Assembly (NCBI RefSeq): GCF_034087045.1
Contig: NZ_CP139247.1
Location: 248,001-312,000, forward strand
Source: Chitinophaga sancti
Lineage (GTDB): Bacteria > Bacteroidota > Bacteroidia > Chitinophagales > Chitinophagaceae
DNA length: 64,000 nucleotides
Direction of reading: 5' to 3'
Below the pieces are notes generated by a model. That model saw only the letters and a list, made by a program, of their open reading frames with translations. It was not told the DNA's origin and did no database searches. Positions 53,355 through 61,929 of the stretch are shown here, in pieces. A program made the position numbers and the translations under genes. The number at the start of each line of letters is the position of its first letter. Positions within the stretch are counted from its first letter, which is position 1.

Positions 53355-53825
53355 ATACTGCATTCGCAGCTATTATCCTACTGCCTGCTTTATTCTACAA
53401 TAGCCGCCATTATCCTACTGCCTGCTTTATTCTGCATTCGCAGCTATTATCCTACTGCCTGCTTTATTCTACATTCGCAGCTATTATCCTACCGCCTGCT
53501 TTATTCTGCATTCGCAGCTATTATCTTACCGCCTGCTTTATTCTGCATTCGCAGCCATTATCCTACTGCCTGCTTTATTCTACATTCGCAGCCATTATCC
53601 TACCGCCTGCTTTATTCTACATTCGCAGCTATTATCTTACCGCCTGCTTTATTCTGCATTCGCAGCCATTATCCTACTGCCTGCTTTATTCTACAATAGC
53701 CGCTAGTATCCGACTGCCTGCTTTATTCTACAATAGCCGCCATTATCCGACTACATGCTTTATTCTACAATCGTCTCTTGATTCTGCTACTGCTGCCATT
53801 ACACTGCAATCGCCTCCTTATTATA
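53355..53825. repeat. Tandem array, 37-bp unit, 12 copies plus a coding copy
   Basis: The anchor CATTCGCAGC (or CAATAGCCGC) recurs at 53361, 53398, 53435, 53472, 53509, 53546, 53583, 53620, 53657, 53694, 53731 and 53768, strictly 37 bp apart. A related copy (CAATCGCCTCC) at 53807 is the coding 3' end of the minus-strand GlxA gene, whose stop codon is 53799-53801. Each unit also has TATCCTACTGCCTGCTTTAT. On the plus strand a weak reading frame (53170-53403) crosses the first copies; I reject it. Confidence 0.93.
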
Positions 53826-54782
53826 TTTATTCCGATACTCCACCGGCGATAACCCCGTCTTCCTCTTAAATACAGTTCTAAACGCCTTATTATCCGCATA
53901 CCCCACCTCACACATCACCTCATTGATATTTTTACGGCTGGTTTCAAACCCTTTCTTAGCAGCTTCTATCTTCACCCGTTGAATATATTCTGAAACCGTA
54001 TTGCTGGTCGCCTTCTTAAATCTCCTTTCAAAACTCCTTCTCCCCATCGTACAAAGCGACGCCAATTGGTCAACCGTAATCCGCTCCTGGAAATTTTGCT
54101 CAATAAAATCCTGTGCCCGCTTAATATCATCATCCTTATGATCCCGCTGTCCGCGGAACATGATAAATGGTGACTGACTAAACCTATCAATTTCAATAGC
54201 AAAAAATTTTGCACAGAAGATTGCCATTTCCCTATCAGTATATTTTTCTACCAGGTACAGGAGTAAATTCCAGAAAGAATTTGCCCCTCCACTGGAATAA
54301 ATCCCGTTCTCATCGGTAATAATCCTGTCAGATACCATTTCCACATCAGGAAACATTTTTCTGAACAGGTGCTCAGACTGCCAGTGAGTACTGCATTTCT
54401 TACCATCCAGCAAACCAGTGGCTGCCAACAAAAATGCGCCTACACATAGACTGGCAACTTCCGCTCCACGTTCATACTGTGCCCTGATCCAGGGGAAGAA
54501 ATCGCTGTTGGCGGCAATGACCTTGTCCATTTCCCCATTTACCGCAGGGATAATGATCAGGTCAGTAGTGAAGTTATCCTGTATACTCAGATCCGGGGTT
54601 ACTTTACAAAATCCATCGTATACCATAGCATCGTGGGTCAAGCCTACCAGTTGGATAGTGAATAATGGATCTTCTCCCCGGTCGGTCAGGAAGCGATTCA
54701 CATTAAAGAACATTTTGTGTGTGCCTTCAATACAGCCCAGGGACGCGGCACCTCTGGGGATTAATATAGATATGTGTTTCAT
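53799..54782 (-). CDS. GlxA-family transcriptional regulator (DJ-1/PfpI plus AraC HTH)
   Basis: The 327-residue protein has the same two domains as 51262-52182 but is clearly a different subfamily. The PfpI part has VASLCVGAFLLAATGLLDGK, with the elbow cysteine, and the HTH part has ITVDQLASLCTMGRRSFERR, then INEVMCEVGYADNKAFRTVF. The C-terminus (EYRNKYNKEAIAV) is the template-like unit of the 37-bp array. Upstream lies another array (65-bp units) in its promoter side. No obvious target gene nearby other than the PfpI cluster. Confidence 0.9.
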   Translation of the reverse strand: MKHISILIPRGAASLGCIEGTHKMFFNVNRFLTDRGEDPLFTIQLVGLTHDAMVYDGFCKVTPDLSIQDNFTTDLIIIPAVNGEMDKVIAANSDFFPWIRAQYERGAEVASLCVGAFLLAATGLLDGKKCSTHWQSEHLFRKMFPDVEMVSDRIITDENGIYSSGGANSFWNLLLYLVEKYTDREMAIFCAKFFAIEIDRFSQSPFIMFRGQRDHKDDDIKRAQDFIEQNFQERITVDQLASLCTMGRRSFERRFKKATSNTVSEYIQRVKIEAAKKGFETSRKNINEVMCEVGYADNKAFRTVFKRKTGLSPVEYRNKYNKEAIAV

Positions 54783-54849
54783 GGTTGTAGGTCATCTTGT
54801 GCGAACCCTAAGTTACTGAAAAATGTAACTTAATGACCGATGCCAATCA

Positions 54850-55295
54850 ACCAGGTTGAATGCATTAGTAAAATGCCATTCAATGACCAGGATAAATCCT
54901 CTTTTACCCATCTTTGCAAGTTAATTGCATTGGCAAAATGCCGCCCAATGACCCCGACAAATCCTCTTTCACCCATCTTTGCAAGTTAATTGCATTGGCA
55001 AAATGCCACCCAATAACCAGAACAAATCCTCTTTTACCCATCTTTGCAAGTTAATTGCATTAGTAAAATGCCACCCAATGACCAGGACGAATCCTCTTTC
55101 ACCCACCTTTGCAAATTAATTGCATTGGCAAAATGCCACCCAATGACCCCAACAAATCCTCTTTTACCCATCTTTGCAAATTAATCGCATTGGCAAATGC
55201 CACCCAATAACCCGGACAAATCCTCTTTTACCCACCTTTGCAAAATGACACTCAATAATTCTCTTTTCAACATGCCCATCAATGCCCCATACTAA
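54850..55295. repeat. Tandem array, 65-bp unit, six copies
   Basis: CTTTGCAA recurs at 54912, 54977, 55042, 55107, 55172 and 55236 (64-65 bp). Unit landmarks are ACCCATCTTTGCAA and GCATTGGCAAAATGCC, the second being an inverted repeat (GCATT/AATGC). The right end runs into the coding 3' end of the minus-strand gene at 55279-55749 with weaker identity (about 15 of 21 positions around its stop codon). Each unit also holds CATCTTTG or CACCTTTG, one base from the TAnnTTTG promoter element. Confidence 0.9.
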
Positions 55296-55749
55296 TCACC
55301 CTCGTTGCCTTCCATTGCCCATCCTTCAATCGCCATACCTGCACAAATTTCATCAACCCTACCTCTTCCTTTCCATTCTCCTTATGAATAAACCGATGCT
55401 CCCCCACCTCAATCGCCCCAAACCCCGGCATAGGATACACCTCCAATGAACCCTCTACCAACTCCCTCCTCAACCCACTCGCAGCATTCCGCTCAAACAT
55501 CGACTTAAAATTCTTCATAGTAGTCCCATAATCACTCACCCCACCACCATCATTATAAAACTCCACATCTTCCGCAAATACCTTTTCAAGTACCGGCATA
55601 TCATGCGTATTAAATGCATTGAACATCACACTGTCCATATGTGCAATCGTATCATACAATGCCTTGTCTTTAGGAACGTATCTGGACTTTTGGGCGAAGG
55701 TTAACTGGCAAAGAACCATGCACAGCAACAATAGAATCTTATTTTTCAT
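55279..55749 (-). CDS. Secreted NTF2/SnoaL-like protein (DUF4440 type)
   Basis: The 156-residue protein has a signal peptide (ending TFAQ) and a cone-shaped NTF2-like domain: helix SVMFNAFNTHDMPVLEKVFA, then strand EDVEFYNDGGGVSDYGTTMK and the final strands MKFVQVWRLKDGQWKATRVIS. This is the DUF4440/SnoaL pattern. Such proteins bind small ligands or act as isomerase-like accessory proteins. It lies after the GH81 gene on the same strand but is separated by a terminator. Confidence 0.88.
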   Translation of the reverse strand: MKNKILLLLCMVLCQLTFAQKSRYVPKDKALYDTIAHMDSVMFNAFNTHDMPVLEKVFAEDVEFYNDGGGVSDYGTTMKNFKSMFERNAASGLRRELVEGSLEVYPMPGFGAIEVGEHRFIHKENGKEEVGLMKFVQVWRLKDGQWKATRVISMGH

Positions 55750-55760
55750 ATCCTCAATTT

Positions 55761-55799
55761 AAAAAAAAGCCGGCATCTATACAAGAGGCCGGCTTTTTT
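55761..55799 (-). terminator. Terminator after the GH81 gene
   Basis: AAAAAAGCCGGC pairs with GCCGGCTTTTTT across a 13-nt loop, between the GH81 stop and the NTF2-like gene start. Confidence 0.85.
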
Positions 55800-55812
55800 C
55801 ACACATTTATTC

Positions 55813-58800
55813 TTATAGCTTTACAAACTTGCTCGTCTTAGCACCCATCCGAATTAAATACACCCCAGGTGTCAACCCGGTAACAGATACAGTATTCACA
55901 CCCGTAGTCACTTTACCCGCCTGTATCACATTCCCCTTCAAATCGGTAATAGTATAATACCCACTGGCAGTCGCACTCACATACACCTGATCCTGCGCAG
56001 GATTAGGATATACAAGTGATGTTGTAGTCGCCTTAGCAGCACTTACAACACTTGCCGTAGTCGTCGCATCGCTCGCCGTACCACAAACTTCAAATTCATA
56101 AATAGAATAACCATAAGGCGTATTCCTTTGCACACCATACATCCTGAGATACCGATAATCTTTACCGATATTATCAATCAAATCTGTACGATTGCCTGTA
56201 GTAGTATTTATATAATGCCCGATCGTATCCCAGGTAAGCGTATCCGTTTTAGCACCTAAGATATAGTACTCTTTCGCATTCGCGACCTCCCACGTAAGCA
56301 TGATTTTATTAACATGCGACACCACACCCATATCTACCGTGATCCACTGCGGATCGGTAAACTGACTCTCCCAACGACTTCCCTGGTTCCCATCAATCGC
56401 CGCAGCTGCTGTACCAGAAGAAGCTGTAGCTGATGCAGGCACCAGGTTGTAACAACCCGTAGGCGTTGACCCTGAATCAGGTAATATCGGATACGTCAAC
56501 AATGTCCTTGCAGGCACTGAAAAGGAAGCCACCTCACCGCCACTGGCATCATACACCTTACAGGTACTGGCACTTGCAGAAGGGTTATAAGCCACCGCAT
56601 GACTGAAAGTACCATTCTTTTCAAACACACTGCTACTTGGGAAATTCGTATGATATTTAAAAGAGAAATCACCCAGATTTTGATGTGCATGTGTATAATA
56701 ATAAGTCATACCAGACACCTCGTAATCCATAATGTAGTCGGTATCTGTTACTGGCAACAATAAATTCTTCGCCATAAACGCCGCTGCATATGTAGGATCG
56801 AATATTTGTTTCCAGCCTAAAGCCACATGCGCCCAGTCATCCCCAAAATCAGTTTCATCTTTGTGCCCATCTACTGCAAGTGTTTCACTCATCATATTCG
56901 CATATTCCTGTTGTGCCCATACAGTATCCCTGGCGGCAAATTTAAACCCTGGATTGACAGGCAGGTATTGAATAGCATGAATATGCATAGGACTGGCACT
57001 GAAATAAGTCCCATAAGCAAACCCCTGGTTAGAAAGGATGCCTACTACAGAATGATTATACGTGGAAGGCAGGTTACGTTTCTTCCAGTCAAACCAGTAC
57101 TCAAGTGCAGCATACGTTTCACTACTATACCCAAAGGCAGCAGCTGCCCGCATAGCAGGGTCATTCAGTTCATCAGCAAGCAGGAACAGACCAATCCATG
57201 ATTGAATCGCCTCTGAAGAAGATTCCTGGTTATTGCCTGAAGAAGAGCTGGTACCACCGGCATAACTATGGCCGATCCATGGATCGAAGGTACGCAGGAA
57301 TGGCAGTGTGGTATCAGTTCTATCCCAGTTCGCATATTGCTTAGCAATCAGTTTGATCATGTCTCCGTATTCACTCAGGAAGTCAGGATCGACCATACCA
57401 TATAATGCCGCTGCTAATGTAAAATACCCATAATGAAAATGGTTATCAGTAAAGTAAGCAGAAGTATATGATTCATTGAAACCTACCAGGGCACCCCATC
57501 GATCATATTTAGCAAAGAACTTTTCTGTCTCACCAGGTGTATAGATGAGCCAGTTCACGAGTGCTTCTTTTGTTTTTGCTTTTAAGGATGCATAGGCCTG
57601 ATGGTTCAGTTCCTTTGCCATCACCGTATACTTTGCAAAGTTGAGGATGTCTTTACCTCCCCAGTAGGTATCCCCGCCGTAGTCCTTCTTTTTAGAGAAC
57701 TGCGTCAACAGGTTATACATGTCACTGGCATTGTAAGGTGCAGCATCGCCGTCACGCTTATAGGGTGCATTGAAGTTAGGCAGTATACCTCCGAAGTCAT
57801 AAGTGAAAGACCAGCTATTGCCGATAGAAGTTTTCATCGTACCGCGTGGACTTATATAACTATAGGCACTGAAAGTAACATTGTGTGTGGCATCGTCATA
57901 GAGGTGGGGCAGGAAACCTTGAATAGTAGGACCGGCGGCGGCACCTTTCAGGTTGGTAGTGGTAAGGTTCCAGTTCACAACGACCTTGCCTGCGCTGGTA
58001 TTATAATCATAAGATACGGTTGAATTGATTGGCTTGTTAAAAGCATATTGTTCATACGTATTTAAATCGGTAGCTGCCTGTAAAGCAGAGACTACAAAAT
58101 ATGCATGCCCGTTATTCGTATTCAGAACCAGTTTTTCAGCCTGGTTACCGTCAGAAGCCCATCGGGTACCCAAGTTACCATCGTTTACATTCCCAGCTAC
58201 AAAATTTGCTTCTGTTGAAGAGACAGTAACTTTCTTGTTCTGAGAGAGTAATGTGGCATTGTTGAATACCTGCATTTCCCAAAGAGAGTAGGCATAAATA
58301 GTACCTCTTTCTCTGAGAACGATTTGCACATAGCGGGCAGTGGTATCTTTAAAAGACAAAGTGTCGGTACCACCATCACCACTGATCACAGCAGCTACGG
58401 TAGCCCAGGTAGTGGTATCATTAGATACCTGGATACTGTAGCCAGACGCGTAAGCGGTTTCCCAGCTTAACCTGACAGCGTTGATGTTTTGAGAGGTACC
58501 TAAGTCAATTCTTACGAATTGTTGTCCCTGAATGGCGGCGGTAGTATTGCCATCGAGGTGGATACCTAAATAACGACCATCTGTTTTGATGACAAAAGAT
58601 TTATTAGTGGGGAGCTCCAGGGCATCGCCGGTGCTGGTGAGGTAGGAGCCGCCTTTTTCGAGCGCGATTTCCGGATTGATACCTTGAGTTTCAAACCAGA
58701 AAAACGGGATGCCGTGATACATGGTGACATCCATGTTTTTGTTGTGTGTACTATCTGGCAGAGACATCACGACACCCCAATCGGACCAGTCTTTGGCAAT

Positions 58801-59193
58801 GGCTTTTTCGGGTGCATAACCATCTGCTTTGATGCTCATGTATCCACCATATTCGAGGTTAGAACCATCGGCGACAAAGCTGTTGGCGAAATAAAGTTTG
58901 GTACCAAAGTTTTCCGGATCGGCGGAGAGTGGGTACGCCCAGAGCATACCGGCATACTGAGATACGATCAGGTCAGTCCACCAATCGTTGGTAGGAATGC
59001 CCTGATGTTTTCTATTTTCGGCTACGTAAATGGGCGCAGTGTACACGAATGCCTGTAAGGAGGCGTCGAGTTCAGTGGCCGGAGGAAAAGAGGCGTAGCT
59101 ACCTGCACCGACAGATACAGGTGATTGGGCATGTAGTTGCCATGTGCTGATAGATAGCACGACTGCTAACAGGTAAAGGTTTTTCATGGTCAT
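55813..59193 (-). CDS. Secreted endo-beta-1,3-glucanase, GH81, with discoidin-like and T9SS domains
   Basis: The 1126-residue protein should hydrolyse beta-1,3-glucan. It has a signal peptide (ending LHAQ) and GH81 N-terminal blocks (IPTNDWWTDLIVSQYAG). The catalytic region has DNHFHYGYF (Asp583) and NNQESSSEAIQSW (Glu657, Glu661). A discoidin-like segment is inserted at about 215-350 in unusual order. A second complete discoidin-like domain (about 925-1045) and a type IX secretion C-terminus (LVYPNPAQDQVYVS to KTSKFVKL) follow. Fungal or algal glucan is the likely target. A single gene with terminator; the first or third codon may be the true start (59193 or 59187). Confidence 0.92.
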   Translation of the reverse strand: MTMKNLYLLAVVLSISTWQLHAQSPVSVGAGSYASFPPATELDASLQAFVYTAPIYVAENRKHQGIPTNDWWTDLIVSQYAGMLWAYPLSADPENFGTKLYFANSFVADGSNLEYGGYMSIKADGYAPEKAIAKDWSDWGVVMSLPDSTHNKNMDVTMYHGIPFFWFETQGINPEIALEKGGSYLTSTGDALELPTNKSFVIKTDGRYLGIHLDGNTTAAIQGQQFVRIDLGTSQNINAVRLSWETAYASGYSIQVSNDTTTWATVAAVISGDGGTDTLSFKDTTARYVQIVLRERGTIYAYSLWEMQVFNNATLLSQNKKVTVSSTEANFVAGNVNDGNLGTRWASDGNQAEKLVLNTNNGHAYFVVSALQAATDLNTYEQYAFNKPINSTVSYDYNTSAGKVVVNWNLTTTNLKGAAAGPTIQGFLPHLYDDATHNVTFSAYSYISPRGTMKTSIGNSWSFTYDFGGILPNFNAPYKRDGDAAPYNASDMYNLLTQFSKKKDYGGDTYWGGKDILNFAKYTVMAKELNHQAYASLKAKTKEALVNWLIYTPGETEKFFAKYDRWGALVGFNESYTSAYFTDNHFHYGYFTLAAALYGMVDPDFLSEYGDMIKLIAKQYANWDRTDTTLPFLRTFDPWIGHSYAGGTSSSSGNNQESSSEAIQSWIGLFLLADELNDPAMRAAAAFGYSSETYAALEYWFDWKKRNLPSTYNHSVVGILSNQGFAYGTYFSASPMHIHAIQYLPVNPGFKFAARDTVWAQQEYANMMSETLAVDGHKDETDFGDDWAHVALGWKQIFDPTYAAAFMAKNLLLPVTDTDYIMDYEVSGMTYYYTHAHQNLGDFSFKYHTNFPSSSVFEKNGTFSHAVAYNPSASASTCKVYDASGGEVASFSVPARTLLTYPILPDSGSTPTGCYNLVPASATASSGTAAAAIDGNQGSRWESQFTDPQWITVDMGVVSHVNKIMLTWEVANAKEYYILGAKTDTLTWDTIGHYINTTTGNRTDLIDNIGKDYRYLRMYGVQRNTPYGYSIYEFEVCGTASDATTTASVVSAAKATTTSLVYPNPAQDQVYVSATASGYYTITDLKGNVIQAGKVTTGVNTVSVTGLTPGVYLIRMGAKTSKFVKL

Positions 59194-59348
59194 TCTGAGT
59201 TTTTATGGATATGTCTAATTAATGGAATGCGATCATGGTTTTCGAGGGAATAAAATTACTAAATATATGGAGGGGAAATATGATTAAAATCAGTACCGGG
59301 GAAGGTGTGGCTAGTCCCGGTACGATTCACTATTGAACTGATGTGGGT

Positions 59349-60416
59349 TTATGCGACAAGCTCTCTTTTTACACCTTCTATTTCCATAATTAATTCCGAC
59401 CCATAGGCCGTAGCAGGTGTTTGATATCCTGATTTAAATTCCTTATTCAATACTTTCTTTGTAATCAACAATGCTGCCAATGCAGTCAATGTATAAGCTT
59501 CAGGCACTACCATATTTGCAGTAAGTACGTCTCCTTTCGCATTACTCACCTGTGCCCAGATAAGTGTATTTGTTTTATCCCGCATTACCTGATCCGGCCC
59601 CGGTGATTGACTTTTCACAATTGCATTGGCAATGCCACGTACAAGTTGTGTCCTCAGCAACCAATTATAAGCACCTTGTCCTTTCAGGAAAAACCAGGCT
59701 GCTTTGTTGATATTAATATACGTCTCAATGTTCGGGATACCAGTGGAAACATAAGCCGTACTCAAATCGCCCCATGGCAAACTCATGGTAAACAGCTTCT
59801 TTTGCACCCCGGGGAATTGCACATACATCCCCTTTTTTCCAACAGGTTCTTCCACCAATTTCCCATCTACTCTTGACAAACCGGGTAGTCCCAATTTAAG
59901 CACGGTATTAATAGCCGTTCCTCTTGATAAAGCACTATTCAATATAGCAAATGCGATCTTCAATGAAGTCGCATCCGGCATTTGTTGCTTCAACCATAGT
60001 GCAAGGCAGTCAGTCGGTACTACATCGTAACCTGCACCTGGCAGGAGCATCACACCACTATCGCGGGCCGCCTTATCGTAAGTGCGGATCATGTCATAAA
60101 TAATCGCATCACCATTCAAATCCAGGTAATGCCGACCTTCGGTAATACATGCTTCGACCAGTTGCTTTGCTGTAAAGTCATACGGTCCGGCAGCATTTAC
60201 AACAACAGCGACCTCCTGCAAAGCCTGTTGCATAGCAGGTTTATCATCCAATGCAAATACCCTGACAGGCAAGTTCAACGCTGCCCCTAATTTCTCCAAA
60301 GCCTGTTTATTTCTACCAGCCAATATAGGTTGCAAGCCAAATGCTGCCGCGTAGCGTGCTATTAATTCTCCGGTATAGCCATTTGCTCCATAGAGCAGGA
60401 ATGTTTGATCCAACAT
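59349..60416 (-). CDS. Saccharopine-dehydrogenase-like NAD(P)-binding protein
   Basis: I start at ATG 60416 (MLDQTFLLYGANGYTGELIA). This gives a Rossmann fold with GANGYTG near the N-terminus, then AVVVNAAGPYDFTAKQLVEA and HYLDLNGDAIIYDMI. It fits the saccharopine-dehydrogenase/trans-acting enoyl-reductase family of about 350-400 residues. A hydrophobic stretch near residues 300-320 may bind a lipid or membrane. It lies 25 bp after the DUF6526 gene on the same strand. Substrate unknown; these proteins act as short-chain reductases or oxidoreductases. Confidence 0.88.
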   Translation of the reverse strand: MLDQTFLLYGANGYTGELIARYAAAFGLQPILAGRNKQALEKLGAALNLPVRVFALDDKPAMQQALQEVAVVVNAAGPYDFTAKQLVEACITEGRHYLDLNGDAIIYDMIRTYDKAARDSGVMLLPGAGYDVVPTDCLALWLKQQMPDATSLKIAFAILNSALSRGTAINTVLKLGLPGLSRVDGKLVEEPVGKKGMYVQFPGVQKKLFTMSLPWGDLSTAYVSTGIPNIETYININKAAWFFLKGQGAYNWLLRTQLVRGIANAIVKSQSPGPDQVMRDKTNTLIWAQVSNAKGDVLTANMVVPEAYTLTALAALLITKKVLNKEFKSGYQTPATAYGSELIMEIEGVKRELVA

Positions 60417-60441
60417 GGGAGAAATGTACAAATATTCTTTG

Positions 60442-60879
60442 TTATACTCTCATATAATCGCCCTGCCAATCCACAACTGCACGCTTAATCTGGTCAGGGG
60501 GGAGGTTTTCGGCAACGGCTCTTTTCACCAGGTCAGGCAATTCTCCATCAGATGCGAACCTGAGGGCCAGGATCTGACCCAGGGAAAGATTCTTTTCTAA
60601 TAGCTCAAACCGCTGGCCGGTGAGGGTGAAATATCTGAATCTTACTTCTAATCTGACAATCCTATCCTGGGTTGTAAGGGCGTAATGCTGTCTGAGCATG
60701 AAGCCGAGCCAACCGATGAGGAGTAATAGGAGGGTAATGAATATCCATTCCCATGATGCATCCGGATGTTTAATGGCGAAGAAGATACTGCATATAATAC
60801 CTACTAAAAGGACAGGGTAGAATACGAAGTGATGAGGTGGGTAGTACCGGATGTGGTTTTGATAGTTTTGTTTTTTCAT
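60442..60879 (-). CDS. DUF6526-like membrane protein
   Basis: The 145-residue protein has an N-terminal segment MKKQNYQNHIRYYPPHHFVF, two membrane helices (about 18-35 and 43-62) and a soluble C-terminal part with ALTTQDRIVRLEVRFRYFTL and LGQILALRFASDGELPDL. These blocks are those I associate with DUF6526, a Bacteroidota family of unknown function. It precedes the saccharopine-dehydrogenase-like gene by 25 bp and may be co-transcribed with it. Confidence 0.8.
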   Translation of the reverse strand: MKKQNYQNHIRYYPPHHFVFYPVLLVGIICSIFFAIKHPDASWEWIFITLLLLLIGWLGFMLRQHYALTTQDRIVRLEVRFRYFTLTGQRFELLEKNLSLGQILALRFASDGELPDLVKRAVAENLPPDQIKRAVVDWQGDYMRV

Positions 60880-61002
60880 GTGGTAAAAATAGAAAAGTCC
60901 TCTATTGAAGAGGACAATCTAATAAAATAAAATTATAATTCTTACTGCTGAATAGCCATGAATTTCCTTAAAGCTCCGTTATTGGACAGGACATCATTCA
61001 AC

Positions 61003-61800
61003 TTACGCACTCACCCTCGATGGCGCCACACCATATGCTTTCTTAAACACAAACGAAAAATGTGACAGATCCTTAAACCCAACTTCCAAATACACATCAG
61101 TAGATTTCCAACCTTTCTCCTTTATCAAAAAATATGCATCCTCCAATCGCTTCTGTTGCAACCACTTCCCGGGGGTGGTATGAAACACCTTCTCAAAATC
61201 CCGCTTAAACGTTGCTAAACTCCGCCCTGTCAAATACGCAAACCTGCTGATATCCACATTAAATTTATAATGCTCATTCATATACGCTTCCAGGTCTATT
61301 TTTCCCGGCGCACTAAAATCAAACAACAAATTCTTCAATTCAGGCTTCAATTGCAATAATAGCATTGCCGCCTCCTTCACCTTCATCATTGTCAACATGG
61401 GGTTATGTACACCCTGGCCATCTATATAAGGCTGCAATGAATCCCTATAATGTGTCAATAACTGGTGCTCCGGCAAATGGAAATTCTTCTCCCCACGAAA
61501 AATGCCATCTGCCTTCAGGCCGGTCTCCTGACTTAAACTATGTAACAACTCCTGATCTATCCTTATCCCCACTGTCTTAAAATCACCTCCTCCAACTGGC
61601 GGAATCTTTACAAACTTCGCCAATTGATTCCTCGCAAAGAACCTGAAATCACCTTCTTTAAACACATAATGCACGCCATCTAAATACACCTCCTGCGTAC
61701 CTGCGACTACATAACCTAACGAATGTTCTCCAATGAAATTCTCCCCCTCCCTACTCACGTGATGGTAACATGACACCAGTATTCTATCCTTTTCTAACAT
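61003..61800 (-). CDS. AraC-family regulator
   Basis: The 265-residue protein has an N-terminal cupin-like domain (SLGYVVAGTQEVYLDGVHYV, FKEGDFRFFARNQLAKF) and a C-terminal HTH (VDISRFAYLTGRSLATFKRD, then STDVYLEVGFKDLSHFSFVF). It starts 130 bp after the aldehyde dehydrogenase stop on the same strand and may regulate that gene. Start at 61800 is supported by the continuous cupin domain. Inducer unknown. Confidence 0.9.
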   Translation of the reverse strand: MLEKDRILVSCYHHVSREGENFIGEHSLGYVVAGTQEVYLDGVHYVFKEGDFRFFARNQLAKFVKIPPVGGGDFKTVGIRIDQELLHSLSQETGLKADGIFRGEKNFHLPEHQLLTHYRDSLQPYIDGQGVHNPMLTMMKVKEAAMLLLQLKPELKNLLFDFSAPGKIDLEAYMNEHYKFNVDISRFAYLTGRSLATFKRDFEKVFHTTPGKWLQQKRLEDAYFLIKEKGWKSTDVYLEVGFKDLSHFSFVFKKAYGVAPSRVSA

Positions 61801-61929
61801 AAGTTACAATTAAATTTCGGCAGGAATTTCACTTCCTGCCGGTCATTCTTGTTCATTATTTCAAGCGTTATTCTGATCTGTTCATTCTCTGAACATAGCG
61901 ATCAGCCGTACTTATTGCTTCAATATCTC

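Noticed and set aside
53170..53403. 77-codon plus-strand ORF after the PfpI gene
   Set aside because: It begins inside a hairpin arm, has low coding character and runs into the first 37-bp units.
53355..53825. CRISPR array
   Set aside because: The 37-bp units adjoin each other without unique spacers. The same holds for the other arrays, and no cas gene is in the window.
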